Part shown: one piece after another, positions 5,922 through 11,811 of the stretch
Layout of the letters: each line of letters begins with the position of its first letter
Position numbering within the stretch: the first letter of the stretch is position 1
Assembly (NCBI GenBank): GCA_001067655.1
Contig: JUNU01000080.1
Coordinates: forward strand, 1-11,811
From: Neisseria lactamica
GTDB taxonomy: Bacteria; Pseudomonadota; Gammaproteobacteria; Burkholderiales; Neisseriaceae
Length of the DNA stretch: 11,811 nucleotides
Direction: 5' to 3'
Made by a program: the position numbers and the translations under genes
The notes under the pieces: generated by a model
What the model was told of the DNA's origin: nothing
What the model saw: the letters and a program-made list of their open reading frames with translations, nothing else
Database searches by the model: none

Positions 5922-5950
5922 AAAAACCACCTTTTTCAAGGTGGTTTTTT
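5922..5950. terminator. Terminator after mltB, possibly bidirectional
   Basis: AAAAACCACCTT (5922-5933) and AAGGTGGTTTTT (5938-5949) pair around a 4-nt loop, with T-rich flanks in both directions. It starts 5 bp after the mltB stop. The convergent mutarotase gene ends about 90 bp to the right and may use the same structure. Confidence 0.9.
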
Positions 5951-6037
5951 ATTTGAGAACTCGAATTCACAATACTAAAAAATGGTCGCTCAACTCGCCT
6001 GTTGATTTGATAGATTCGCTATAAATCCACTCGACAC

Positions 6038-6751
6038 TCAAGCGATCAAACGGATTTTCATGCCGTAATGCTTTTTACCGTGTCCCGACACAAACTGTCC
6101 GCCGCGCGCAGGCGATAAAAATGCGTTGCCTTCGGCAGTAGGCTCGGCGCAGGTGTATTGTCCGTTGCGGTCGCTCCAAAGCGCGTAAACGGGCAGATTT
6201 TGCGTTCGGATGTCGAGTTTCATTCCGTCAAACGCAACATGTGTATCTGACGGCGAAGCGACAAATTCCGTGTGTGCGATATAGTCGGCATCGTAGGGCG
6301 CGCCGTTGAAATCGAATTGGGTGCCGACGGCGGGGAAATAGGGATGGAAACCGGGCGAAGTGCGCACGGGCGCATCGCCGTAATTGCAGACGGTCAGCGT
6401 GGCGACCGCTTCGTTTTCGTTCGGCAGGCTGTAATCCAGCAGCCATTCGACGTTTTCGTAGCCCTTTGCCGTGCTGATTAATCTCAAGCCGACATCCGAT
6501 TCGTTTTGATAACGGATTTGCCAAGTAGAGGTTCTGCCGAAACCGTGTTGCGCCAAATGGTTTTTACTGTCCGGTCCGAACTGCGGCAGGCAGACGTGCA
6601 TCCCGCCGCGTAATTTTGTATCAGCACCGACTTGGACGCTGGTTTTCGGAAATAACACTTCCCGACCGTATAAAACCAAGTTGTCCACATATGCGCCCAG
6701 GGTGTTTATCTGCATAGATGCAGAATGATTGCGTAAGATGATTTCAGACAT
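6038..6751 (-). CDS. Aldose 1-epimerase / D-hexose-6-phosphate mutarotase family protein
   Basis: Members of this beta-sandwich fold interconvert the alpha and beta anomers of free or phosphorylated hexoses. The 237-residue product has the family motifs in order: RGGMHVCLPQFGP (48-60), QHGFGR (68-73), SPGFHPYF (132-139) and CAEPTAEGNAF near the C-terminus. The first two resemble the glucose-6-phosphate epimerase (YeaD) branch rather than classical GalM. His69, His136 and the Glu of the AEP motif are the likely active-site residues. It is somewhat shorter than typical YeaD (about 290 residues), and substrate choice cannot be fixed from sequence. It is divergent from dnaX and has its own candidate promoter. 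The ribosome-binding site is weak (GAAGAAC). Confidence 0.85.
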   Translation of the reverse strand: MSEIILRNHSASMQINTLGAYVDNLVLYGREVLFPKTSVQVGADTKLRGGMHVCLPQFGPDSKNHLAQHGFGRTSTWQIRYQNESDVGLRLISTAKGYENVEWLLDYSLPNENEAVATLTVCNYGDAPVRTSPGFHPYFPAVGTQFDFNGAPYDADYIAHTEFVASPSDTHVAFDGMKLDIRTQNLPVYALWSDRNGQYTCAEPTAEGNAFLSPARGGQFVSGHGKKHYGMKIRLIA

Positions 6752-6797
6752 AGTGATTTGTTCTTCAAGATATTTTAGATTTTGTAATATTCTAACG

Positions 6798-6826
6798 ATT
6801 ATACACGCGCCATTACCGATATGCAG
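6798..6826 (-). promoter_or_regulatory. Candidate promoter of the mutarotase gene
   Basis: On the minus strand a consensus TATAAT (6803-6798) lies about 47 bp before the ATG. The -35 region at 17-bp spacing (CTGCAT) is a poor match, so the assignment rests mainly on the -10 element. Confidence 0.45.
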
Positions 6827-6837
6827 ACAGAAAATCC

Positions 6838-6865
6838 TTAATAAAAATCAAAAAAATGCTAAAAT
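6838..6865 (+). promoter_or_regulatory. Candidate dnaX promoter with extended -10
   Basis: TGCTAAAAT (6857-6865) is an extended -10 element (TGn followed by TAAAAT). TTAATA (6838-6843) is a modest -35 at 16-bp spacing, in an A-rich tract. Transcription would begin near 6872, placing the inverted DUS pair inside the dnaX leader. Confidence 0.5.
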
Positions 6866-6879
6866 ACCCGTTATCTTCT

Positions 6880-6921
6880 AAGGTCGTCTGAAAGGCGTTC
6901 AACCACTTTTCAGACGACCTT
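6880..6921. repeat. Inverted pair of perfect DUS in the dnaX 5' region
   Basis: AGGTCGTCTGAA (6881-6892) and its exact reverse complement (6909-6920) form a 14-bp stem with a 14-nt loop. There is no T tract after it. Both flanking genes are transcribed away from this spacer, so it is not a 3' terminator. It ends 28 bp before the dnaX ATG. Confidence 0.92.
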
Positions 6922-6949
6922 CCGATTTATTTCCAGCAGAGAAAACCTT

Positions 6950-8133
6950 ATGGCTTATCAAGTTCTTGCCCGCAAATGGCGTCCGAAAACCTTTGCCGAC
7001 TTAGTCGGTCAGGAACATGTCGTCAAAGCCTTGCGCAACGCGCTGGACGAAGGCCGCCTGCACCATGCCTACCTGCTGACCGGCACGCGCGGAGTCGGGA
7101 AAACCACCATCGCCCGTATTCTGGCGAAAAGCCTGAACTGCGAAAACGCGCAACACGGCGAACCTTGCGGCGTGTGCCAAAGCTGTACGCAAATCGACAC
7201 CGGTCGCTACGTTGACCTGCTGGAAATCGACGCCGCCTCCAATACCGGCATCGACAACATCCGTGAAGTATTGGAAAACGCCCAATACGCGCCGACCGCC
7301 GGCAAATACAAAGTCTATATCATCGACGAAGTGCATATGCTCTCCAAAAGCGCGTTCAACGCCATGTTGAAAACGCTGGAAGAGCCACCCGAACACGTCA
7401 AATTCATCCTTGCCACCACCGATCCGCACAAAGTCCCCATTACCGTTTTGAGCCGCTGCCTGCAATTTGTCTTGCGCAACATGACTTCGCAACAGGTTGC
7501 CGACCATCTTGCCCATGTTTTAAACAACGAAAACATCGCCTACGAACCTGCCGCCTTGCAACTCTTGGGCCGTGCCGCCGCAGGCTCGATGCGTGATGCC
7601 TTAAGTCTGCTCGACCAAGCCATTGCGATGGGTTCGGGCAGCGTTGCCGAACAAGACGTCCGCCAAATGATAGGCGCGGTCGACAAACAATACCTGTACG
7701 AACTGCTGGCGGGCATCGTCAACCAAGACGGCGAAGCCCTGCTGGCGAAAGCGCAGGAAATGGCGGCGCGCGCCATCGGCTTTGACAGCGCGTTGAGCGA
7801 ACTTGCCATGCTGTTGCAACGCCTCGCCCTGATACAGGCAGTCCCTTCCGCTTTGGCGAACGACGACCCTGAGCGCGAAACTCTGTTGCAACTGAGTCAG
7901 GCACTCAGCGGCGAACAAATTCAGCTTTATTATCAATGCGCTATTCACGGCAAACAGGATTTGAGCCTTGCGCCCGACGAATACGCCGGCTTCGTCATGA
8001 CCCTGCTGCGTATGCTTGCGTTCGCGCCGTTGGCGGCGGATGCGCACGATGTTGGCGGACATATCGAAAATACCGAGCTGCATTCTGCCGAAACGGGTGA
8101 CCATACCGCAAAAAAGCCCTTGCAACTTCCTAA
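6950..8133 (+). other. dnaX: Predicted gamma form of DnaX made by -1 frameshifting
   Basis: If ribosomes slip by -1 on A AAA AAG (8110-8116), they add only ALATS after Lys389 and stop at TAA 8131-8133, giving about 394 residues. That product keeps domains I-III (ATPase, zinc finger and oligomerisation) and loses the tau linker and polymerase-binding domain, as E. coli gamma (431 residues) does. Production is inferred from sequence only. Confidence 0.55.
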
Positions 8134-9124
8134 GGCGGAAGCCGTCAAACCATCCGTTCAGACGACCCCTGAGCCTGCCACGTCGTCTGAAAACAAAGTT
8201 GCCGAAACGGTTCCGACTCAAGGAAACAACGACGTTCCACCTTGGGAAGACGCGCCGAGCGATGTGGAAACCGTAACGGACACGCCTGCGCAAGCGGAGG
8301 CAGAGAGCATTCAGACGACCTCCGAAGCAGTAGAGACAGACAAACAGTCCGCAAACGAAGCAGAAACGCCGTCTCAGACGACCCCTCAAGACGAAACGTC
8401 GTCTGAAAATCAAGTTTCCGATAACGAGGCAGCAAACAACGAAACCGACGTTTCCTTGTCTGAGACGTCGTCTGAAAACCCCATTCAGATGACCCCGATT
8501 GAAGAAGCCGTGGACGCAGAAGCATTTGCGCATGAAGCCCCCGTAGCGCCTTTCTACGATTACGGTGCGCCCGATCATGACTACCCCGTAGAAGACAGCG
8601 AGCAAATGCCCCCGCCGCCGGATTGGGAACACGCCGTCCCTGCCGATACGGCAGAATCGGAAGCCGAAGAAGACCACGACGACGAAGAAGGCACGCAGTT
8701 CGCCCCGTTGCCCGAGTTTTCCACCGAAAATTGGGCGGCAATCGTCCGACATTTCGCCCGCAAGCTCGGCGCCGCGCAAATGCTGGCGCAACACGCCGCA
8801 TGGACGAACTACGACGCAGGCAGCCATCTGATGATGCTGTCGATGACCGACGAAGCCCGCGCGACCGCCAACAAAGAGCGGCTCGACAAAATCAAAAACA
8901 CGCTTGCCGAAGCCTACGGTCTGCCATTGAAATTGCAAACCGAACCGTGGCGCGACGATGCGGGCTGGGAAACCCCGACCATGCGCCGCCAACGCCTCCA
9001 ACTTGAAGGCAGGCAACAGGCACAGGATTTGCTCGAAGCCGACGAAACCGCGCGTCAGGTTTTAAAAGTTTTCGAAGCCCAATGGCAGCCCGATTCTTTG
9101 GAACTGGCGGAGCAGGCGGAATAA
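6950..9124 (+). CDS. dnaX: DNA polymerase III subunits gamma/tau
   Basis: DnaX is the ATPase of the clamp loader, which opens the beta clamp onto primed DNA; the long form tau also binds the polymerase and the DnaB helicase. The 724-residue product has Walker A GTRGVGKT (45-52), zinc ligands Cys64, 73, 76 and 79, Walker B DEVH (126-129), sensor 1 LATTDP and the SRC arginine finger (Arg169). Domain III extends to about residue 370. A long acidic Pro/Thr/Ser/Glu-rich linker follows (about 380-590). The C-terminal tau domain (about 595-715) starts near ENWAAIVRHFARKLG. An in-frame A AAA AAG at codons 388-389 may yield a shorter gamma form. The linker carries seven DUS-like copies. The ATG has only a weak upstream AGAGAAAA. 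ybaB follows, as in many bacteria. Confidence 0.98.
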   Translation: MAYQVLARKWRPKTFADLVGQEHVVKALRNALDEGRLHHAYLLTGTRGVGKTTIARILAKSLNCENAQHGEPCGVCQSCTQIDTGRYVDLLEIDAASNTGIDNIREVLENAQYAPTAGKYKVYIIDEVHMLSKSAFNAMLKTLEEPPEHVKFILATTDPHKVPITVLSRCLQFVLRNMTSQQVADHLAHVLNNENIAYEPAALQLLGRAAAGSMRDALSLLDQAIAMGSGSVAEQDVRQMIGAVDKQYLYELLAGIVNQDGEALLAKAQEMAARAIGFDSALSELAMLLQRLALIQAVPSALANDDPERETLLQLSQALSGEQIQLYYQCAIHGKQDLSLAPDEYAGFVMTLLRMLAFAPLAADAHDVGGHIENTELHSAETGDHTAKKPLQLPKAEAVKPSVQTTPEPATSSENKVAETVPTQGNNDVPPWEDAPSDVETVTDTPAQAEAESIQTTSEAVETDKQSANEAETPSQTTPQDETSSENQVSDNEAANNETDVSLSETSSENPIQMTPIEEAVDAEAFAHEAPVAPFYDYGAPDHDYPVEDSEQMPPPPDWEHAVPADTAESEAEEDHDDEEGTQFAPLPEFSTENWAAIVRHFARKLGAAQMLAQHAAWTNYDAGSHLMMLSMTDEARATANKERLDKIKNTLAEAYGLPLKLQTEPWRDDAGWETPTMRRQRLQLEGRQQAQDLLEADETARQVLKVFEAQWQPDSLELAEQAE
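8095..8141 (+). promoter_or_regulatory. Candidate programmed -1 frameshift signal in dnaX
   Basis: Three elements are in place. GGGTGA (8095-8100) resembles a Shine-Dalgarno and lies 9 nt upstream of the heptamer. The heptamer A AAA AAG (8110-8116) is correctly phased as GCA AAA AAG. A small hairpin, CTTCC (8126-8130) with GGAAG (8137-8141), has the -1 stop TAA in its loop. E. coli dnaX uses the same heptamer in the same GCA AAA AAG context with an upstream Shine-Dalgarno element and a downstream stem. The stem here is short and is the weakest element. Confidence 0.6.
8157..8495. repeat. Cluster of seven DUS or near-DUS copies within the dnaX linker
   Basis: Copies lie at 8157-8167 (minus, continuing with C), 8180-8191 (plus, 11/12), 8310-8321 (minus, perfect), 8373-8384 (minus, 10/12), 8396-8407 (plus, 11/12), 8465-8476 (plus, 11/12) and 8484-8495 (minus, 10/12). 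Plus copies are read TSSE(N) and minus copies QTT or QMT. Three inverted pairs can form hairpins (8157-8191, 8374-8406, 8468-8492). This density is far above the rest of the window, where copies occur singly or as one pair per spacer. Confidence 0.9.
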
Positions 9125-9167
9125 CGGCATCGAGAATTTCCGTTTCCCTTCGGATACATAAACATTC

Positions 9168-9206
9168 AGGTCGTCTGAAAACCATCAACCCGCTTTCAGA
9201 CGACCC
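9168..9206. terminator. Inverted DUS pair after dnaX, possible terminator
   Basis: AGGTCGTCTGAA (9168-9179) and TTCAGACGACCC (9195-9206, 11/12 complement) give a 12-bp stem with a 13-nt loop, 44 bp after the dnaX stop. The following bases (CTTCACACC) lack a T tract, so termination may be weak and ybaB could be partly read through from dnaX. Confidence 0.6.
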
Positions 9207-9264
9207 TTCACACCAAACGCTATAAACCCATAACCTTAACGATTCAACCACAGGAGTTTTAAAT

Positions 9265-9600
9265 ATGTTCGGAAAAGCCGGATTAGGCGGCCTGATGAAA
9301 CAGGCGCAGCAAATGCAGGAAAACATGAAAAAAGCGCAAGCGAAACTTGCCGAGACCGAAGTAGAAGGCGAAGCAGGCAACGGCTTGGTTAAAGTCGTGA
9401 TGACCTGTTCCCACGTTGTCCGCAAACTCGAAATCAGCCCCGACCTGATTCAAGAAGCCGCAGACGACAAAGAAATGCTCGAAGATTTGGTGCTTGCCGC
9501 CATCAACGCCGCTTCTGAAAAAGCCGAAGAAACCACCAATAAAACCATGGGTGCATTCACCCAAGGCCTGCCCGCAGGCATGGGCGATTTCTTCCGCTAA
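9265..9600 (+). CDS. ybaB: YbaB/EbfC family nucleoid-associated protein
   Basis: Members form small dimers that bind DNA and compact or organise the nucleoid. The 111-residue product matches the family in length and layout: a Gly-rich start (MFGKAGLGGLMKQAQQMQ), a long N-terminal helix to about residue 35, and a central sheet with the conserved EGEAGNGLVKVVM segment. A C-terminal helix contains LEDLVLAAINAASEKAEE, and the tail GLPAGMGDFF is typical. AGGAG stands 8 bp before the ATG. It lies downstream of dnaX as in many bacteria, but the usual third gene, recR, is absent: an inverted DUS pair and an unrelated gene follow. Confidence 0.96.
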   Translation: MFGKAGLGGLMKQAQQMQENMKKAQAKLAETEVEGEAGNGLVKVVMTCSHVVRKLEISPDLIQEAADDKEMLEDLVLAAINAASEKAEETTNKTMGAFTQGLPAGMGDFFR

Positions 9601-9620
9601 ACCCGCGCCGCAAAGCAAAA

Positions 9621-9660
9621 AAGGTCGTCTGAAACGCCGAAAAGCAGTTCAGACGACCTT
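9621..9660. terminator. Inverted pair of perfect DUS after ybaB
   Basis: AGGTCGTCTGAA (9622-9633) and its exact reverse complement (9648-9659) form a 13-bp stem, preceded by an A run and followed by CGGATTATTTG. It begins 20 bp after the ybaB stop and is the probable transcription terminator, although the T tract is poor. Confidence 0.75.
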
Positions 9661-9706
9661 CGGATTATTTGTTGGGCGGATTGAAATAAACAAACTGGCA
9701 GGCATA

Positions 9707-9728
9707 TTGAATGCGTCATTGCATTCAA
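9707..9728. promoter_or_regulatory. Dyad upstream of the exported-protein gene, candidate operator
   Basis: TTGAATGC (9707-9714) and GCATTCAA (9721-9728) are perfect complements with a 6-bp spacer. A weak promoter, TTGCAT (9719-9724) with TATTAA (9743-9748) at 18-bp spacing, would overlap the right half. A dimeric repressor bound here could block it. I do not recognise the site. Confidence 0.4.
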
Positions 9729-9772
9729 ACCCGCTCAATCAATATTAAAAACCAACCGACACACCAAACAAA

Positions 9773-10339
9773 ATGAAACCGTCCCTTCCCATCCGCTCAC
9801 TTCTTTTAAGCTGTATGTTCGCCGCAGCAAGCGCAAACAGCCTTGCCGCCGAAACCGTCATCACTTCTCCGGACAAACAGTTCAGCGTCAGAAAAGTCTG
9901 CAACCATAAAACTCAAGAATGCTCTTTCTTTGCAGGCAAAAAAGCCATCGAAAAAAATCTTCCCGAAGACAGGACAAGCTATAAATGGCTTGGCAATACC
10001 CTTGCATTGAAAGTCAGTCTTGGATCGTATGATTCCTACACCACCTTCGCCGACCGTACCCACAAGTCTCATACGCTTTCTTCCGTTATCGCCACCGACA
10101 GCAAAACGCAATGCGCCGTGACCGCAGATAATAAAGGCGTGTCTTTCTACTCAATCTTCCGCGAAAAACCGGTTAAATTCATTTCCGCAAAAGACAAAAA
10201 GTTCGGCTTCATCCAAGATGTCGCCACGCTGGAATCCGTCGTCGAAGCAGAATTCAAAGGCAAAAAAGTCCGCATGACCTATATGAACAAAGCCGAACGA
10301 GATGTCTCGGTCGTTTTGGACAATCCGTGTGTGAAATAA
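9773..10339 (+). CDS. Unrecognised exported protein
   Basis: The 188-residue product has a classical Sec signal peptide: basic start (MKPSLPIR), hydrophobic core and likely cleavage near SLAA|E at residues 23-26. The mature part has four cysteines (43, 50, 114, 186), which could form two disulfides in the periplasm. It is Lys-rich and predicted mostly beta. A YDSYTTFAD stretch and a repeated KD/KK pattern are visible, but I recognise no catalytic motif or family. No lipobox or membrane segment follows the signal. No clear Shine-Dalgarno precedes the ATG (the leader is A/C-rich). It stands alone between the DUS pair after ybaB and a terminator shared with the convergent sulfate-binding gene; a dyad lies upstream of its weak promoter. 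Confidence 0.8.
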   Translation: MKPSLPIRSLLLSCMFAAASANSLAAETVITSPDKQFSVRKVCNHKTQECSFFAGKKAIEKNLPEDRTSYKWLGNTLALKVSLGSYDSYTTFADRTHKSHTLSSVIATDSKTQCAVTADNKGVSFYSIFREKPVKFISAKDKKFGFIQDVATLESVVEAEFKGKKVRMTYMNKAERDVSVVLDNPCVK

Positions 10340-10359
10340 TGTGCCAAATTTGATGGACA

Positions 10360-10371
10360 AGGTCGTCTGAA
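10360..10371 (+). repeat. Perfect single DNA uptake sequence
   Basis: AGGTCGTCTGAA lies 20 bp after the exported-protein gene stop, between it and the shared terminator. It has no inverted partner. Confidence 0.92.
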
Positions 10372-10394
10372 AAGATGCTGCCCATTCAAAAATA

Positions 10395-10436
10395 AAACAG
10401 CCCGAAACCTGATTGACAAAAGGTTTCGGGCTGTTT
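10395..10436 (-). terminator. Strong rho-independent terminator of the sulfate-binding gene
   Basis: AAACAGCCCGAAACCT (10395-10410) and its exact complement (10421-10436) form a 16-bp stem with a 10-nt loop. Read on the minus strand it is followed by TTTTATTTTTG, so it mainly ends the leftward sulfate-binding gene. Read on the plus strand the T run is only three bases, but the stem may also stop the exported-protein transcript. Confidence 0.9.
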
Positions 10437-10489
10437 GCGCCTGATTGGTAAGCCGAAGCGGGACAGGTCAGTTTGGCGTATTACACATC

Positions 10490-11533
10490 TTAGCGTTTGG
10501 GTGAAAGCTGATCCACCAAGCCGCCGTCGGCAAAATATTTCTTCATGATTTCCGGCCATGTGCCGAATTTTTCATTCGGATTGAACGTTTCGATATCCGG
10601 GAAATCAGCTTTGTGTGCGGCGAGGACTTCGCTGTCGCGCGGACGCAGATAAAGTTTGGCGGCAAGCTCTTGGGCAGGTTTGCTCCAGAGGTAGGACAGA
10701 TATTCCTGCGCTGCCTGTTGCGTGCCTTTTTTATCCGCCACGCTGTCTACGACGGCAACCGGCGTTTCCGACAAAATCGTGTAGCTTGGGTAAACAATCT
10801 CAAATTGATCCTGAGTCAATTTTTTGCTGACGTGGTTTGCCTCGTTTTCAAAAGTAATCAAAACATCGCCGATATTGCGCTGGCTGAACGTCGTCGTTGC
10901 CGCCCTGCCGCCGCTTTCAAAGACCGGCGTGTTTTTCAGCAAAGCAGCGACAAATTCCTTGGTTTTGCCTTCATCTCCACCAAACGCCTTCAAACCGTAG
11001 CCGTATGCGCCTAAAAAGGCATAGCGGCCGTTGCCCGTGGTTTTCGGGTTGGCGAGTACGATTTTTACCCCGTCTTTGGTCAAATCGTTCCAGTCTTTGA
11101 TTTGCTTCGGATTGCCTTTGCGAACCAAGAAAACCGTCGTGCTGGTGTAAGGTACGGCTTGGTCGGGCAGGCGTTTTGCCCAGTCGGATTTGACCAAACC
11201 TTTTTGTTCGAGCAGCTCGATGTCGGACGTTTGGTTCATGGTGACCACGTCCGCCGCCAAACCGTTCGCCACAGATAAAGCCTGCTTGCTGGAGCCGCCG
11301 TGAGACTGCTGGATTTCAATCGTCTCGCCATTATGTTTCGACTGATATTCTTTCACAAACAACGGGTTATATTCTTTGTAAAAATCCCGAGCCACATCAT
11401 AAGAAACATTTAAAAGCGTCATGCCCTTACCGTTTGCCGCCGGAGTCGCCGCCTTGTCGGCAGTTTGTTCGGACTTGGGCGAGCAGGCGGAAAGGGCAAT
11501 GGCGGCAGCCAGCGACAGTATGCGGATATTCAT
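10490..11533 (-). CDS. sbp: Sulfate/thiosulfate ABC transporter substrate-binding lipoprotein
   Basis: This protein captures sulfate in the periplasm and delivers it to the CysTWA importer, the first step of cysteine synthesis. The 347-residue product has a lipoprotein signal with lipobox LSAC and Cys17, as expected for a neisserial anchored binding protein, then a Thr/Ala-rich tether to about residue 37. The mature domain begins with the Sbp/CysP signature LLNVSYDVARDFYKEYN. It also shows SHGGSSKQA, ADVVTMNQTSDI, NPKTTGNGRYAFL and a C-terminal LYLRPRDSEV segment. CAGGAG stands 6 bp before the ATG. No permease or ATPase gene is adjacent. TTGATA about 145 bp upstream may be a -35, but I could not place a good -10. 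Thiosulfate may also be bound. Confidence 0.95.
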   Translation of the reverse strand: MNIRILSLAAAIALSACSPKSEQTADKAATPAANGKGMTLLNVSYDVARDFYKEYNPLFVKEYQSKHNGETIEIQQSHGGSSKQALSVANGLAADVVTMNQTSDIELLEQKGLVKSDWAKRLPDQAVPYTSTTVFLVRKGNPKQIKDWNDLTKDGVKIVLANPKTTGNGRYAFLGAYGYGLKAFGGDEGKTKEFVAALLKNTPVFESGGRAATTTFSQRNIGDVLITFENEANHVSKKLTQDQFEIVYPSYTILSETPVAVVDSVADKKGTQQAAQEYLSYLWSKPAQELAAKLYLRPRDSEVLAAHKADFPDIETFNPNEKFGTWPEIMKKYFADGGLVDQLSPKR

Positions 11534-11693
11534 TCGACACTCCTGAAAAATTCGGAAAACAATTCGCCCGATTCATTGCCGATAAGGACGTAACACACAA
11601 AGCATGAACAGGCAGTGATTACAAAGCACTTTATCTTGAAAGAATAAAAAGCGGAAATAATGTTTGCTTCGGCGGATATCAATTTTGGTTATA

Positions 11694-11731
11694 AGGTCGT
11701 CTGAAAAGCAGGTTTCATTTTCAGACGACCG
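11694..11731. repeat. Inverted DUS pair upstream of the sulfate-binding gene
   Basis: AGGTCGTCTGAA (11694-11705, perfect) and TTCAGACGACCG (11720-11731, 11/12 complement) form a 13-bp stem with a 10-nt loop. It lies between the sulfate-binding gene and the right-hand Correia element. It may terminate a gene arriving from the right, beyond the window. Confidence 0.88.
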
Positions 11732-11757
11732 CCGCCGAGACGGAATCTTGTTTTGAT

Positions 11758-11811
11758 TATAGTGGATTAACTTTAAACCAGTACGGCGTTACCTCGCCTT
11801 GTCCTGATTTA
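11758..11811. repeat. Shortened Correia element, cut by the window edge
   Basis: It starts with the terminal repeat TATAGTGGATTAACTTTAAA and the left-arm stretch CAGTACGGCGTTACCTCGCC. It then passes directly into CTTGTCCTGATTTA, which belongs to the right arm of the left-hand copy (39-52). If it closes with the same terminal repeat, the whole element would be about 70 bp, lacking the usual middle. It is in the same orientation as the element at 1-68. Confidence 0.85.

Noticed and set aside
8157..8495. CRISPR-like array
   Set aside because: The repeats are 10-12 bp uptake sequences in alternating orientation at uneven spacing inside a coding frame, not regular direct repeats with spacers.
8145..8801. 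Second antisense frame of 218 codons over the dnaX linker
   Set aside because: Low-complexity product caused by the biased linker composition; no independent evidence of coding.
7601..9016. Long open frame of 471 codons on the strand opposite dnaX
   Set aside because: It is fully antisense to dnaX, is Arg/Phe/Gly-rich in the way expected from reverse reading of neisserial codons, and has no motif, start signal or homology that I recognise.
1..11811. Composite mobile element bounded by the two Correia copies
   Set aside because: Correia elements are non-autonomous and common in Neisseria, and the enclosed genes are core housekeeping genes in a normal arrangement with uniform base and codon use.

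Overview
This window is chromosomal DNA from a commensal Neisseria. The main evidence is the DNA uptake sequence (DUS) AGGTCGTCTGAA, which occurs many times on both strands and is often paired as inverted repeats after genes. From memory this is the dialect of the N. mucosa/sicca/subflava-type commensals, not the GCCGTCTGAA core of N. meningitidis and N. gonorrhoeae. Correia-type repeats (CREE) cut by both window edges, and the gene content, agree with this. I cannot assign a species.

Layout from left to right. A truncated CREE (1-68) abuts the 3' end of surE (minus strand). Divergent from surE are a small lipoprotein of a cysteine-containing family often mislabelled 'excinuclease ABC subunit A', and an unrecognised 167-residue protein. 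A gene-poor stretch (2191-2598) holds a probable reading-frame relic, a palindrome and a terminator. Next come a 4'-phosphopantetheinyl transferase and the ribosomal/primosomal operon rpsF-priB-rpsR-rplI, with a good sigma70 promoter and a leader hairpin. After a DUS terminator lie the lytic transglycosylase gene mltB (plus) and a hexose-6-phosphate mutarotase-like gene (minus). Divergent from the latter is dnaX, followed by the YbaB/EbfC nucleoid-associated protein gene. The right part has an unrecognised exported protein gene (plus), and a sulfate-binding lipoprotein gene (minus) that converges on it at a strong shared terminator. A second, shortened CREE runs off the right edge.

Most of the window is housekeeping: nucleotide salvage and stress survival (surE), ribosome proteins with a primosome protein, the replicative clamp loader, cell-wall turnover and sulfate uptake. 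No defence system, prophage, complete insertion sequence, CRISPR array or RNA gene was seen.

The most interesting signals are in dnaX. It carries an in-frame A AAA AAG slippery heptamer with a Shine-Dalgarno-like element upstream and an early -1 stop, an arrangement like that used by E. coli dnaX to make the short gamma subunit. Just downstream, the tau-specific linker contains seven DUS or near-DUS copies in about 340 bp. These are read as recurring QTT and TSSEN peptides, so the uptake signal appears to have shaped a protein linker.
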